Assembly: GCF_023499255.1 (NCBI RefSeq) | Contig: NZ_CP092183.1 | Coordinates: forward strand, 875,501-939,500 | Source of the DNA: Couchioplanes caeruleus | GTDB lineage: Bacteria > Actinomycetota > Actinomycetes > Mycobacteriales > Micromonosporaceae | Direction: 5' to 3' | DNA: 64,000 nucleotides | Part shown: positions 41,964 to 51,785 of the stretch, one piece after another | How the letters are laid out: each line of letters begins with the position of its first letter | Position numbering within the stretch: position 1 is the stretch's first letter | Notes under the pieces: generated by a model | Told to the model about the DNA's origin: nothing | Seen by the model: only the letters and a program-made list of their open reading frames with translations | Database searches by the model: none | Program-made: the position numbers and the translations under genes

Positions 41964-43661
41964 ATGCGACGGCTCACCGCCGCGCTCGTCGCGGCACTCG
42001 TCCTGCTCACCCCCGCCGCCGCGCAGGCCGGCGGGCCGGTGGGCCCAGCGCACAACCCGGTGTCCGCGAGCTTCGCGGACACGTTCGCCGACCCGATGGT
42101 CGTCCGTGGCGACGACGGATTCTGGTACGCGTACGCCACCACGGATCCGCTGCGCGAGGGCGAGAAGGTCGCGCACCGGATCCCCACCGCGCGCTCGAAG
42201 GACCTCAAGCACTGGGCGTACGTGGGTGACGCGTTCGGGCCCGGGCAGCGTCCCGCCTTCGCCGCGGAGAACACCGCGTACTGGGCGCCGGACGTCCGCA
42301 AGGTCGGCACGCACTGGGTCATGTACGTGACCGTCACCGAGACCACGGTCGCGCCCGGCGCCTCGGCGATCGGTGCGGCCACCGCGCCCACCCCGGCCGG
42401 GCCGTGGACCTTCGTGGACACGCCGGTCGTCGCGCCCCGGCCCAGCGGCGACGGCGGCTGGTGGTGGACGTTCGACCCGGCGCAACTCGTCACCCCGGAC
42501 GGCCGCAAGTTCCTGTACTACGGCAGCTACTTCGGCGGCATCTGGGTGAGCCGGCTGACCGCGGACGGGCTGCGGACCGTCGGCACGCCCACGCGGGTGG
42601 CGATCGACAACAAGTTCGAGGGCGCGTACGTGGTCCGGCGCAACGGCTGGTACTACCTGTTCGCCTCGTCGGCCAACTGCTGCGCCGGGCCCACCACCGG
42701 CTACTCGGTGTCGGCGGGACGCTCGCGGGACCCGCGCGGCCCCTTCGTGGACAAGCTCGGGCAGTCGCTGAACGTGTCCCGGGCCGGCGGGACCCCGGTC
42801 ATCGCGCCGAACGGCAACCGCTGGGTCGGCACCGGCCACAACGGGCTCGTCACGGACGCGCGGGGACAGGACTGGCTGGTCTACCACGCGATCGACCGCG
42901 GGGACCCGTACCTGGACGAGCCGTTCGGGATCAACGAGCGGCCCATGCTCGTCGACCGGCTCGACTGGATCGGTGGCTGGCCGACCGTCCGGGCCGGGGC
43001 GTGGGCCTCCGACGGTCGCGACTCCGGCACGGCCCGCGAGCCGCGGCCGGGCCGGCCGCTGGCCGCCTACTCCGACGAGTTCGGCGGGTCGGCGCCCGGC
43101 TGGACCTGGGTGCGGCCGGACCCTGCGGTGACGATCTCCGGTGGGCAGCTGCGCTGGCCGGTGCAGAACGCCGACCTGACCGGCACGTCCAACAACGCCG
43201 GGGTGCTGCTGCGCACCCCGCCGCCGGGCAGCTGGATCGCCGAGACGAAGCTGACACTCCCGCTGGGTGAGGACACCGTGCGCAACTATCAGCAGGCGGG
43301 GCTGATCGCGTACGCCGGGGACGACCAGTTCGCCCGGCTCTCGGCGGTGGCCATCTGGAACACCCGGCAGGTCGAGTTCGGCCACGAGATCCCGTACGCG
43401 GGCATCACCTCGTACGGCGGGACCATCGCGGGCACCCCCGGCCTGACCACCACCTGGCTGCGCCTGGCCCACCACGTCGACCCGCGCAACGGCGAGCACG
43501 AGTACCGGGCCGGGGTCAGCCGGGACGGGCGTACGTGGACGTGGAGCGGGGTCTGGACGCTGCCCGCGGACACCACCCCGCGCATCGGGCTCGTCGCCCA
43601 CGGCGGCGCGACGCCCGCGGTCACCGCGTCGTTCGACTACCTCCGGTTCAGCCGGTGGTGA
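41964..43661 (+). CDS. Secreted GH43 glycosidase, arabinan-type, with C-terminal beta-sandwich
   Basis: 565 residues. A Sec signal (RRLTAALVAALVLLTPAAAQA) ends near residue 22. The five-bladed GH43 propeller spans about 35-350, with the three expected acids: base Asp 43 (FADPMV), modulator Asp 171 (WWWTFDPAQL) and acid Glu 219 (KFEGAYV). Residues about 370-565 form a beta-sandwich like those C-terminal to many GH43 enzymes (EFGGSAPGWTWVRPDP to FDYLRFS). Likely an arabinanase or arabinofuranosidase acting outside the cell to feed the transporter. ATG at 41964 is fixed by the signal peptide; the frame is open further upstream but only as shadow of the permease. Confidence 0.9.
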   Translation: MRRLTAALVAALVLLTPAAAQAGGPVGPAHNPVSASFADTFADPMVVRGDDGFWYAYATTDPLREGEKVAHRIPTARSKDLKHWAYVGDAFGPGQRPAFAAENTAYWAPDVRKVGTHWVMYVTVTETTVAPGASAIGAATAPTPAGPWTFVDTPVVAPRPSGDGGWWWTFDPAQLVTPDGRKFLYYGSYFGGIWVSRLTADGLRTVGTPTRVAIDNKFEGAYVVRRNGWYYLFASSANCCAGPTTGYSVSAGRSRDPRGPFVDKLGQSLNVSRAGGTPVIAPNGNRWVGTGHNGLVTDARGQDWLVYHAIDRGDPYLDEPFGINERPMLVDRLDWIGGWPTVRAGAWASDGRDSGTAREPRPGRPLAAYSDEFGGSAPGWTWVRPDPAVTISGGQLRWPVQNADLTGTSNNAGVLLRTPPPGSWIAETKLTLPLGEDTVRNYQQAGLIAYAGDDQFARLSAVAIWNTRQVEFGHEIPYAGITSYGGTIAGTPGLTTTWLRLAHHVDPRNGEHEYRAGVSRDGRTWTWSGVWTLPADTTPRIGLVAHGGATPAVTASFDYLRFSRW

Positions 43662-44653
43662 GAATCGGCGCAGTGCTGGTGTCCGTGGCCCTCCTGGCCG
43701 CGTGCAGCGGTCAGGAGGACCCCCCGAGAGCGGAGCCCGTCGTGAAGACCTTCACCAACCCCGTCTTCATGGAGAACTTCCCCGACCCGGGGGCGATCCT
43801 GGCGGACGGTACCTGGTACGCGTACGGCACCAACAACACCACCGCGAACGTGCCCATCCTGACCTCGCCGGACCTGGTCACGTGGACGCCGGCCGGCGAC
43901 GCGCTGCCCGAGGTCGGCAAGTGGGCCGAGCGCGGCAACACGTGGGCGCCCGAGGTCATCGCCGGGGACGGCGGCTACCTGCTCTACTACACCGCCCGGT
44001 CCACGGCGGCCGGGCGGCAGTGCATCGGGGTCGCGTTCTCGAAGACCCCGCAGGGCCCGTTCGTCGACGACCGCGCCGAGCCGCTGATCTGCCAGGTCGA
44101 CGAGGGCGGTTCGATCGACGCCAGCCCGTACAGGGACGCCGGCGGCGACCTCTACCTCTACTGGAAGAACGACGGCAACGCGATCGGGCAGCCCACGTAC
44201 CTCTACGGCAGCGGCCTCGCCGCGGACGGACGCTCGCTCACCGGCAAGACGGTCAAGCTGCTCGTCAACGACGCGGCGTGGGAGGACCACGTCATCGAGG
44301 CGCCGCAGATGGTCGCCCACGACGGCCGGCTCTACCTGTTCTACTCGGCGAACGCCTTCGACCGGGACGTGTACGCGATGGGCTACGCCGAGTGCGACGG
44401 CCCCCTCGGCCCGTGCCGCAAGGCCGCCGAGAACCCGATCCTCAAGTCCTCGCCCGCGGCGGCGGGACCGGGTCACAGCTTCCTGGTCACCACCCCGGCC
44501 GGCGAGACGTGGCTGCTCTACCACGCGTGGCCGCCCGAGGCGATCGGCAGCGTCGCGCCCGGCCGGCAGCTGTGGCTCGACCGGGTGGACTGGGCCGGCG
44601 GCCGGCCCGCGGTGCAGGGGCCGACCGCTGACCCGCAGCCCGTGCCGCGTTAG
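43658..44653 (+). CDS. GH43 glycosidase lipoprotein
   Basis: 331 residues. The signal ends in a lipobox (ALLAACSG), so the enzyme is anchored to the outer face of the membrane. The GH43 triad is visible: Asp in NFPDPGAI, Asp in SIDASPY and Glu in VIEAPQM. It is smaller than the upstream GH43 and has no accessory domain, so probably an exo-acting arabinofuranosidase/xylosidase trimming oligosaccharides at the cell surface. GTG at 43658 overlaps the previous stop (GTGA). Last gene of the operon; it converges with a small minus-strand gene. Confidence 0.88.
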   Translation: MRIGAVLVSVALLAACSGQEDPPRAEPVVKTFTNPVFMENFPDPGAILADGTWYAYGTNNTTANVPILTSPDLVTWTPAGDALPEVGKWAERGNTWAPEVIAGDGGYLLYYTARSTAAGRQCIGVAFSKTPQGPFVDDRAEPLICQVDEGGSIDASPYRDAGGDLYLYWKNDGNAIGQPTYLYGSGLAADGRSLTGKTVKLLVNDAAWEDHVIEAPQMVAHDGRLYLFYSANAFDRDVYAMGYAECDGPLGPCRKAAENPILKSSPAAAGPGHSFLVTTPAGETWLLYHAWPPEAIGSVAPGRQLWLDRVDWAGGRPAVQGPTADPQPVPR

Positions 44654-44844
44654 CGCTCGTCGTCGCGGGTGGTCGCGTCCTCGATCGCGTGGCTGACCGC
44701 GCCCGTGATGTCGCCCGCCGGCACCGCGATGGCCTCGCCGTCGACGTCGTCGGCCCGCTCGGACCGGGGCTCGGGCTCGGGCGCGGTGGCGCCGCCGGAG
44801 AAGCCGTACTCGTTCGGCCGGTGCTCTTCCGATGCGTCTGTCAT
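44650..44844 (-). CDS. Small hypothetical acidic protein
   Basis: 64 residues, hydrophilic, rich in Glu/Asp, starting MTDASEEHRPNEYGF. No domain recognised. It ends four bases inside the GH43 gene (convergent) and its start is 39 bases past the galK stop, so it could be the last gene of the gal operon. A purine-rich AGGG lies close to the ATG. Codon use fits neighbours, but evidence for a real gene is modest. Confidence 0.5.
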   Translation of the reverse strand: MTDASEEHRPNEYGFSGGATAPEPEPRSERADDVDGEAIAVPAGDITGAVSHAIEDATTRDDER

Positions 44845-44883
44845 GCCCTGCGCTTACCCGGCGGGACGGGCGGATATGCGCCG

Positions 44884-46026
44884 TCAGAGGCGGCGGGCGC
44901 CCGGGCCGGGCACGGCCGACCAGGTGGTCGGCGCGGTGAACCCGCGGACCGCGTACGCCCGTTCGACGGCGACCGCGGTGGCGTCGGCCCGGTCCTCGTC
45001 GATGAGCGCCAGCACGCAGCCGCCGAAGCCGCCGCCGGTCATCCGGGCCCCGTACGCGCCCGCGGCCAGCGCCGCCTCGACCGCCACGTCCACCTCGGCG
45101 ACGGTGATCTCGAAGTCGTCGCGCATCGAGGCGTGCGAGGCGGTCATCAGCGGGCCGATCTCGCGGATGCGGCCCGAGCGGAGCAGGTCCACGGTGTCGA
45201 GCACCCGCTGGTTCTCGGTGACGATGTGGCGCACCCGGCGGCGCATCACCTCGTCGTCGAGCTTCGCGAGCGCCGCGTCGAGCCCGTCGACCGCCACGTC
45301 GCGCAGGGCCGGTACGCCGAGGATCCGGGCTGCCTCCTCGCACGACCTGCGGCGGGCGCCGTACTCGCCGTCGACGTGCTGATGCGGCGCGTTGCTGTTG
45401 ATGATGAGGATGGCCAGCCCCTCGGCCGCCAGGTCGAACGGGATCTGCTCGACCTCCAGCGAGCGGCAGTCCAGGAACAGCGCCCGGCCCTCCTCGCAAC
45501 GGATCGAGGCCGACTGGTCCATGATCCCGGTCGGCGCGCCGACGTAGACGTTCTCGGCGCGCTGCGCGAGCGCAGGCCGCTTCGCCACGGGCAGGTCCAG
45601 GCTGCCCAGGTCGGCCAGGGCGGTGAGGACCGCCGACTCCAGCGCGGCCGAGGAGGAGACGCCGGCGCCGACGGGCACGTCCGAGGCGAGCGCGATGCGG
45701 GCCGGCGGCACGTCGAAGCCCGCCTCCTGCAGCGCCCAGACGACGCCCGCGACGTACGCCGCCCAGTCCTTGACCTCGCCCGGCTCCGACGACGCGAACG
45801 TCACCGGCTCCGGGGCGAAGTCGGAGCAGACCGTCCAGCCGGAGCCGTCCTGCACTGCCGCGGCCGCCACCACCTGCTGCGGCAGCGCGAACGGCAGCAC
45901 GAAGCCGTCGTTGTAGTCGGTGTGCTCGCCGATCAGGTTGACCCGGCCGGGCGCCGCCCACAGACCGGTGGGCTCGCTGCCGAAGGTGGACTCGAAGGCC
46001 GCTGCGGCCGAGGACGCGACAGTCAT
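44884..46026 (-). CDS. galK: Galactokinase
   Basis: 380 residues, GHMP family, phosphorylating galactose in the Leloir pathway. GRVNLIGEHTDYNDG near residue 28 is the galactokinase signature, PVGAGVSSSAALE is the ATP loop, and GARMTGGGFGGC the third motif. It follows galE by 13 bases on the minus strand, so galE-galK form an operon; galT is not in the window. Its place beside the arabinan locus fits use of arabinogalactan or pectic side chains. Confidence 0.96.
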   Translation of the reverse strand: MTVASSAAAAFESTFGSEPTGLWAAPGRVNLIGEHTDYNDGFVLPFALPQQVVAAAAVQDGSGWTVCSDFAPEPVTFASSEPGEVKDWAAYVAGVVWALQEAGFDVPPARIALASDVPVGAGVSSSAALESAVLTALADLGSLDLPVAKRPALAQRAENVYVGAPTGIMDQSASIRCEEGRALFLDCRSLEVEQIPFDLAAEGLAILIINSNAPHQHVDGEYGARRRSCEEAARILGVPALRDVAVDGLDAALAKLDDEVMRRRVRHIVTENQRVLDTVDLLRSGRIREIGPLMTASHASMRDDFEITVAEVDVAVEAALAAGAYGARMTGGGFGGCVLALIDEDRADATAVAVERAYAVRGFTAPTTWSAVPGPGARRL

Positions 46027-46039
46027 GACGATGATCAGA

Positions 46040-47014
46040 TCACGCGACGTGGGTGCGGTAGAACTCCCAGGCGTCGCCGATCATCTCCGTCAGCGTCGGC
46101 TTCTCCGGCACCCAGCCCAGCTCGTCGCGGGCGCGCTGGGACGAGGCGACCAGCGTGGCAGGGTCGCCCTCGCGCCGCGGTGCGACCTCGACGGGCAGCT
46201 CGGCGCCGGTGACCTCGCGGGCGGCCTCGACCACCTGGCGGTTGGAGAACCCGTTGCCGTTGCCCAGGTTGTAGATCTTGTGCCGGCCGCCGGTGGCGCC
46301 GTCGATCGCGAGCAGGTGGGCCCGGGCGAGGTCGTGCACGTGGATGTAGTCGCGCACACAGGTGCCGTCGGCCGTGGGGTAGTCGTCGCCGAACAGCTGC
46401 AGCTTCTCCCGCTTGCCCGCGGCCACCTGCAGCGTGATCGGGATGATGTGGGTCTCCGGGTCGTGCCGCTCGCCGGCGGCCCCGTCCTCGCGGATGAGGG
46501 CACCGGCCACGTTGAAGTAGCGCAGCGACACCGCGGCCAGCCCGTGCGCGAACGCCTCGGAGGTCAGCGCGTAGTCGAAGCTCAGCTTGGTGGCGCCGTA
46601 CGTGTTGGTCGGGGCCTTGGTGGCTTCCTCCGTGATCGGCAGCTCGGTGGGGTTGCCGTAGACGGCGGCCGTCGAGGAGAAGACGAACCGCGGCACCCCG
46701 GCCGCGCGGACGGCCTCCAGCAGCGCGAGCGACCGGCGGACGTTGTGGTCCCAGTAGAGCTCCGGCCGGACCATGGACTCGCCGGCCTGGATGAGGCCCG
46801 CGAAGTGCAGCACCGCGTCGAAGCCCGCGTCCGGGGTGAGCACCGATGCGGCGTCCGCGATGTCCGCCTCCACGAAGGTCGCGCCCGGGGCGACCGCGTC
46901 GCGGAAGCCATTGCTGAGGTTGTCCAGGACGACGACCTCGTGACCGGCGTCGAGCAGCAGGCGGCTGGTGACGCTGCCGATGTATCCCGCGCCCCCGGTG
47001 ACCAGAAGTTTCAC
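46040..47014 (-). CDS. galE: UDP-glucose 4-epimerase
   Basis: 324 residues, extended SDR. KLLVTGGAGYIGSVTSRLL is the NAD-binding loop; the catalytic Ser and the YxxxK pair appear in FSSTAAVYG and TYGATKLSFD; YFNVAGA is also standard. GTG at 47014 is preferred over the GTG one codon earlier because AAAGG then lies seven bases upstream. Interconverts UDP-Gal and UDP-Glc. Divergent from trpS; an inverted repeat GCGTTC-CCCAA-GAACGC (47050-47066) lies in the shared promoter region. Confidence 0.96.
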   Translation of the reverse strand: MKLLVTGGAGYIGSVTSRLLLDAGHEVVVLDNLSNGFRDAVAPGATFVEADIADAASVLTPDAGFDAVLHFAGLIQAGESMVRPELYWDHNVRRSLALLEAVRAAGVPRFVFSSTAAVYGNPTELPITEEATKAPTNTYGATKLSFDYALTSEAFAHGLAAVSLRYFNVAGALIREDGAAGERHDPETHIIPITLQVAAGKREKLQLFGDDYPTADGTCVRDYIHVHDLARAHLLAIDGATGGRHKIYNLGNGNGFSNRQVVEAAREVTGAELPVEVAPRREGDPATLVASSQRARDELGWVPEKPTLTEMIGDAWEFYRTHVA

Positions 47015-47049
47015 CACACGACCTTTCGTAGCGGACGAACCACCGTCCA

Positions 47050-47066
47050 GCGTTCCCCAAGAACGC
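47050..47066. promoter_or_regulatory. Inverted repeat in the galE-trpS divergent region
   Basis: GCGTTC at 47050-47055 and GAACGC at 47061-47066 separated by CCCAA. It lies upstream of galE on the minus strand, near a TTGACT (reverse of 47071-47076) that could be a -35 box. Possible operator; no regulator is identified. Confidence 0.3.
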
Positions 47067-47082
47067 TCATAAGTCAACATGA

Positions 47083-48174
<1,092 letters not shown>

Positions 48175-48179
48175 CACCG

Positions 48180-48728
48180 GTGGCGCAGACGGACGCGGCC
48201 ACGACCCGGATCGGGGTCGCGATCGACATCCCGCCGCCGTGGGGCGCCCAGCTCACCCGGCGCCGGCACGAGGCGGGCGACCCGCAGGCGGCGTACACGC
48301 CGGCGCACGTCACGCTGCTCGGCCCGACCGAGGTGGCCAGCGCGGAGCTGCCCGGCATCGAGCGGCAGCTGGAGAAGATCGCCGCGGCGCAGCAGCCGTT
48401 CACCATCCACCTGCGCGGCACCGGCACGTTCCGGCCGGTCACCGAGGTCGTGTTCGTGACGCTCGCGGTCGGCATCAGCGAGTGCGAGCTGCTCGCCGCC
48501 GCCATCGCCGCCGCCGACGGGGTGCACCGCGACGCCCGGTTCCCGTACCACCCGCACGTGACCGTCGCCCAGGACGTGCCGAGCGCCGCCCTCGACGCGG
48601 TCTTCGACGACCTGGCCGACTTCGACGCCCGCTTCGACGTGCCGGCGTTCACGCTGTTCTCGCACGACCTCTCCGCCGGCGGCGAGGGCCCCTGGCAGCG
48701 CCGCCGCGACTACAAGCTCGGTGGTTAG
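48180..48728 (+). CDS. 2'-5' RNA ligase family (2H phosphoesterase) protein
   Basis: 182 residues with two HxT motifs, HVTLLGP (about residue 42) and HPHVTVAQD (about 122), the two catalytic histidines of the 2H superfamily. Members act on 2',5' or cyclic phosphate bonds in RNA or nucleotides; the substrate here is unknown. GTG at 48180 lies five bases after the trpS stop, so it is cotranscribed with it. The long frame upstream is trpS shadow. Confidence 0.85.
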   Translation: MAQTDAATTRIGVAIDIPPPWGAQLTRRRHEAGDPQAAYTPAHVTLLGPTEVASAELPGIERQLEKIAAAQQPFTIHLRGTGTFRPVTEVVFVTLAVGISECELLAAAIAAADGVHRDARFPYHPHVTVAQDVPSAALDAVFDDLADFDARFDVPAFTLFSHDLSAGGEGPWQRRRDYKLGG

Positions 48729-48764
48729 CGCTACTTCCCGGTTCCATTGGGTACGGTCTCCCGC

Positions 48765-49685
48765 GTGAACGCCATCGACCGGGCGTACGCGGCGGTCGAG
48801 GCACGGATCATGGCCCTGCGGCACCGCTCCCGGTACTTCGACCACCTGTGCCGGGCGGCGCTGCGGTACGACGAGGTGCTGGGCGGACGCCTCGCCGCGG
48901 CCATCGCCTACTACGGGTTCTTCGCCGTCTTCGCGCTGGCGCTGATCGGCTACTCGATCTTCGGCGTGCTCATCGACAACAACGTCCGCCTCTTCGAGAT
49001 CGTGCAGGACTTCCTCGACGAGAACCTGCCGTTCCTGGACGTCGAGGCGATCCTGGCCAGCGGCCGTACGGTCGGCATCGTCGGCCTGGTCGGCCTGGTC
49101 TTCACCGGCATCGGCTGGGTCGAGGCGATCCGCTCCTCGCAACGGCTGATCTGGCGGCTCAACGAGCAGCCCGGCTACATCGGCATCCGGCAGGCCGTCG
49201 ACCTGCTCGTCCTGCTCGGCATCCTCCTGCTGCTGAGCATCTCGGTCGGGGCCGTGTACGGCCTGGAGTCCCTGCTCGACTGGATCTCCGACGGCAGGGC
49301 CAACCTGCTGCTGTCGATCATCAGCACCGTGCTGACGATCGGGATCAACATGCTGCTGGCGGCCGCGCTGCTCGCCGCGGTGCCCCGGCTGCGGATGACC
49401 GCCCGGCGGATGGCCCCGCCCGTGCTGCAGGTCGGCGTCGGCATCTACCTGCTCAACACCGTGGGCAAGTCGTTCGTCGGGCTGATCCAGCGCAACCCGG
49501 CGTACGGCCTGGTCGCCAGCGCCGTCGGGCTGCTGGTCTACCTCTATGTCTTCAACCAGATCCTGCTGTTCGGGGCGGCGTGGGCGGCGACCAGCCCGCA
49601 CGGACGCGTCGTCGACCTGTCGGCTGACGATAAAACTGCCCCGGTGGGGCAAAATACCTGGATTCGGCACCACCGCCCGGAATGA
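48765..49685 (+). CDS. YihY/virulence factor BrkB family membrane protein
   Basis: 306 residues with six predicted helices; AAAIAYYGFFAVFALALIGYS (about residue 42), VFTGIGWVEAIRSSQRLIWR and a last helix ending FNQILLFGAAWA are the family's pattern. The role is unknown, despite the old ribonuclease BN name. Start GTG 48765 is preferred; an in-frame TTG at 48747 is possible. A hairpin with GCCCC-GGT-GGGGC near its 3' end lies within coding sequence. Confidence 0.9.
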   Translation: MNAIDRAYAAVEARIMALRHRSRYFDHLCRAALRYDEVLGGRLAAAIAYYGFFAVFALALIGYSIFGVLIDNNVRLFEIVQDFLDENLPFLDVEAILASGRTVGIVGLVGLVFTGIGWVEAIRSSQRLIWRLNEQPGYIGIRQAVDLLVLLGILLLLSISVGAVYGLESLLDWISDGRANLLLSIISTVLTIGINMLLAAALLAAVPRLRMTARRMAPPVLQVGVGIYLLNTVGKSFVGLIQRNPAYGLVASAVGLLVYLYVFNQILLFGAAWAATSPHGRVVDLSADDKTAPVGQNTWIRHHRPE

Positions 49686-49692
49686 TGAGCGC

Positions 49693-50097
49693 GTGGGCAC
49701 ACTCGTGACGCTGCACCTGCCGCCGGACTCGCCGGTGGCGAACCTGCCGTGGATCATCACCATCGGTGCGCTCGGCGACGACGAGGAGTGGGAACCGCTG
49801 GTCTGCGGGCCGTACGAGCGCCCGCACGCCCTCGCCCTGGCCCAGGCCGTGGTCGCCGACGAGGATCTCATGGCCGTGGTGGAGCCGCTGCTCCCGCTGG
49901 CCGACGCCGAGGCGATCCGCGACGAGGTGGCGCTGGCCAAGTCCGGCGCGCCGCACGACGCCAGCACCGACGACCTCGAGGCGCAGACCTTCGACCGGGA
50001 CCAGCCGCGCCGGACGACCCCCGGCCGCCCGCCCACCGAGGCCGAGGTCCGCGCCGGGTTCGCCCGCATCGCCGCGAAGCTGACCTCAGCGGGTTAG
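49693..50097 (+). CDS. Hypothetical protein
   Basis: 134 residues, soluble, acidic in the middle, with a proline/arginine-rich tail ending EAEVRAGFARIAAKLTSAG. No domain recognised. The motif PWIITIGALGDDEEWEPLVCGPYERPHALALAQAVV reads as a compact alpha/beta unit. GTG at 49693 lies eight bases after the YihY stop. The 3' end overlaps the convergent TetR gene by 12 bases. Codon use matches its neighbours, so it is likely real. Confidence 0.65.
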   Translation: MGTLVTLHLPPDSPVANLPWIITIGALGDDEEWEPLVCGPYERPHALALAQAVVADEDLMAVVEPLLPLADAEAIRDEVALAKSGAPHDASTDDLEAQTFDRDQPRRTTPGRPPTEAEVRAGFARIAAKLTSAG

Positions 50098-50673
50098 CAG
50101 CGCCCGTACGCCGCTGAGGAACGTCTCCTTGTCCGGCGAGCCGACGAGCTGGCGCTGGGTCGCATAGGCCGGGATGAAGCCGAAGAGAGTGGCCGCCACC
50201 GCCTCGGGATCCGCGTCCGCGGCCAGCTCGCCGCGCGCGGCCGCCCGCTTCGCAATGACCCGGAACGGCTGGCGCAGCTCGAGGTAGCGCTCGCGGACGA
50301 TGGCCGCGATGGCGGGATCCAGCGTCGCCTCGCTCCACACCTGGATCGCCAGGGGGAAGTTGCCGCCCGGGGCGACCTGCTCGTCGATGACGTCCAGGAC
50401 CCGGGAGAGCGAGTCGACGAGGCTCAGGTCCTCCTCGGCGGCGATCTCCGTCAGGACCGCCGCCAGGCCGCCGGCCACGGTCTGCGAGATCGCGTTGATG
50501 ATCTCGTTCTTCGACTTGAAGTAGCGGTAGACCGCGCCCACCGAGAGGCCGGCCTCCTGGATGAGGTCCTGCATGGACGTGTTGTGCAGGCCGCGGCGCA
50601 AGAAGCAGGCGCGAGCCGCCGCGAGGATCTGCTCGCGGCGGGCGGTGAGGTGCTCTTCGGAGACGCGTGGCAC
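50086..50673 (-). CDS. TetR family transcriptional regulator
   Basis: 195 residues. HTH: TSMQDLIQEAGLSVGAVYRYFKSKNEI. GTG at 50673 is chosen; the frame is open to 50736 but that would run over the operator. It is divergent from a membrane protein gene at 50771, and two copies of an 18-bp operator sequence sit between them, one next to each start. So it most likely represses itself and the membrane protein, as TetR-type regulators do with drug or lipid exporters. Confidence 0.92.
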   Translation of the reverse strand: MPRVSEEHLTARREQILAAARACFLRRGLHNTSMQDLIQEAGLSVGAVYRYFKSKNEIINAISQTVAGGLAAVLTEIAAEEDLSLVDSLSRVLDVIDEQVAPGGNFPLAIQVWSEATLDPAIAAIVRERYLELRQPFRVIAKRAAARGELAADADPEAVAATLFGFIPAYATQRQLVGSPDKETFLSGVRALLTR

Positions 50674-50685
50674 GCGGCACAGTCT

Positions 50686-50703
50686 AAAACGAACGCTCGT
50701 TCT
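50686..50703. promoter_or_regulatory. TetR operator copy 1
   Basis: AAAACGAACGCTCGTTCT, with inner dyad GAACG/CGTTC, lies 12 bases upstream of the TetR start. TAGACT on the minus strand (50681-50686) next to it is a possible -10 box, so binding would block the regulator's own transcription. Confidence 0.75.
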
Positions 50704-50742
50704 TGACGAACCGGCGCAACGGGCGCACGCTGTCAACTAAAG

Positions 50743-50760
50743 AGAACGAGCATTCGTTTT
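50743..50760. promoter_or_regulatory. TetR operator copy 2
   Basis: AGAACGAGCATTCGTTTT is the reverse complement of copy 1 with a single difference. It lies 10 bases upstream of the membrane protein start and ends just before its AGGGAG ribosome-binding site. The two sites are 57 bp apart in inverted orientation. Confidence 0.75.
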
Positions 50761-50770
50761 AGGGAGACTC

Positions 50771-51763
50771 ATGTCCAGGCCCTCGCACCCGGCAGCGCTC
50801 GCCGTGGCCCTCGCCGTCGTGGTCGTCGCGTTGCAAGCCCTGCTGGTGCCGCTCTTCGCCGGCCCCGCCGCCAACCTCGCGCCCCGCGACCTGCCCATTG
50901 CCGTTGCCGGTCCGGTGCCCGCGGCCGACCAGCTCGCCGCCCGGCTGGCCGGGTCCCACCCGGGTGCCTTCGACGTCCGCGTCGTCGCCGACCCCGACGC
51001 CGCGATCCGCGACCGTGAGGTCTACGGCGCGATCGTGCTCGGCGCCGACGGGCCGGCCCTGCACGTCGCGTCCGCCGCGAGCCCGACCGTGGCCACGCTG
51101 CTCACCCAGGCGACCGCCGGGCTCGGCCAGGGCCGCCCGGTGCCCGTGGTCGACGTCGTGCCCACCCACTCCGGCGACCCGAGGGGTGCCGGATTCGGCG
51201 CCGGGTTCCTGCCCTTGGCCATCACCGCCCTGGTCGCCGGCGTGCTGACGTTCCTGCTGGTGAAGCGGCCGGGTGCGCGCCTGGCCGGGCTCGGCACGTT
51301 CGCCGTGCTCGCCGGCCTCGGCGGCGCTTCCGTCCAGCAGTACTGGCTCGATGTCGTTCCCGGCGGCTACCTCGCCGTCGCCGCGGTGCTGGCACTGTTC
51401 GCGCTCGCCGTGTCCGCCGCGGTGGCCGGGCTCGGTGCGGTGGCCGGTAAGGCCGGTGTGGCCCTCGGTGCGGCGACGATGTTCCTCGTCGGCAACGCGC
51501 TGTCGGGCGTCGCCTCGGCGCCCGAGCTGCTGCCGCAACCGTGGGGGGCCGTCGGGCAGTTCCTGCCGGTCGGTGCGGGTGCGACGCTGCTGCGCTCGGT
51601 CGCGTACTTCGACGGCCACGGCAGCGCGGCGGCTCTCTGGGTGCTGGCCGCGTACGCGATCGGGGGCCTCGTCCTGGTGGCGGCCGGTCGGCGCGGCACG
51701 CAGCGGGCCACGGCTGAGGTCGCGGAGGCCGAGGCGCGGCCCGAGCCGGCGCTGGCCGGCTGA
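50771..51763 (+). CDS. Membrane protein, ABC-2/YhgE-like
   Basis: 330 residues: one N-terminal helix (LAVALAVVVVALQALLVPLFA), an extracytoplasmic domain of about 120 residues (PIAVAGPVPAADQLAARLAG to VVPTHSGDPRG), then five helices. This arrangement resembles ABC-2 type and YhgE/Pip-like membrane proteins. No ATPase gene is adjacent. ATG at 50771 follows AGGGAG. Controlled by the divergent TetR regulator through the operator just upstream. Export of a toxic or lipid compound is possible, but only from context. Confidence 0.75.
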   Translation: MSRPSHPAALAVALAVVVVALQALLVPLFAGPAANLAPRDLPIAVAGPVPAADQLAARLAGSHPGAFDVRVVADPDAAIRDREVYGAIVLGADGPALHVASAASPTVATLLTQATAGLGQGRPVPVVDVVPTHSGDPRGAGFGAGFLPLAITALVAGVLTFLLVKRPGARLAGLGTFAVLAGLGGASVQQYWLDVVPGGYLAVAAVLALFALAVSAAVAGLGAVAGKAGVALGAATMFLVGNALSGVASAPELLPQPWGAVGQFLPVGAGATLLRSVAYFDGHGSAAALWVLAAYAIGGLVLVAAGRRGTQRATAEVAEAEARPEPALAG

Positions 51764-51785
51764 GCGGGGCGCGCATACTTTGCCG

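Noticed and set aside
49636..49660. Terminator at GCCCC-GGT-GGGGC near the YihY 3' end
   Set aside because: The stem is only 5 bp and lies within coding sequence upstream of the stop codon.
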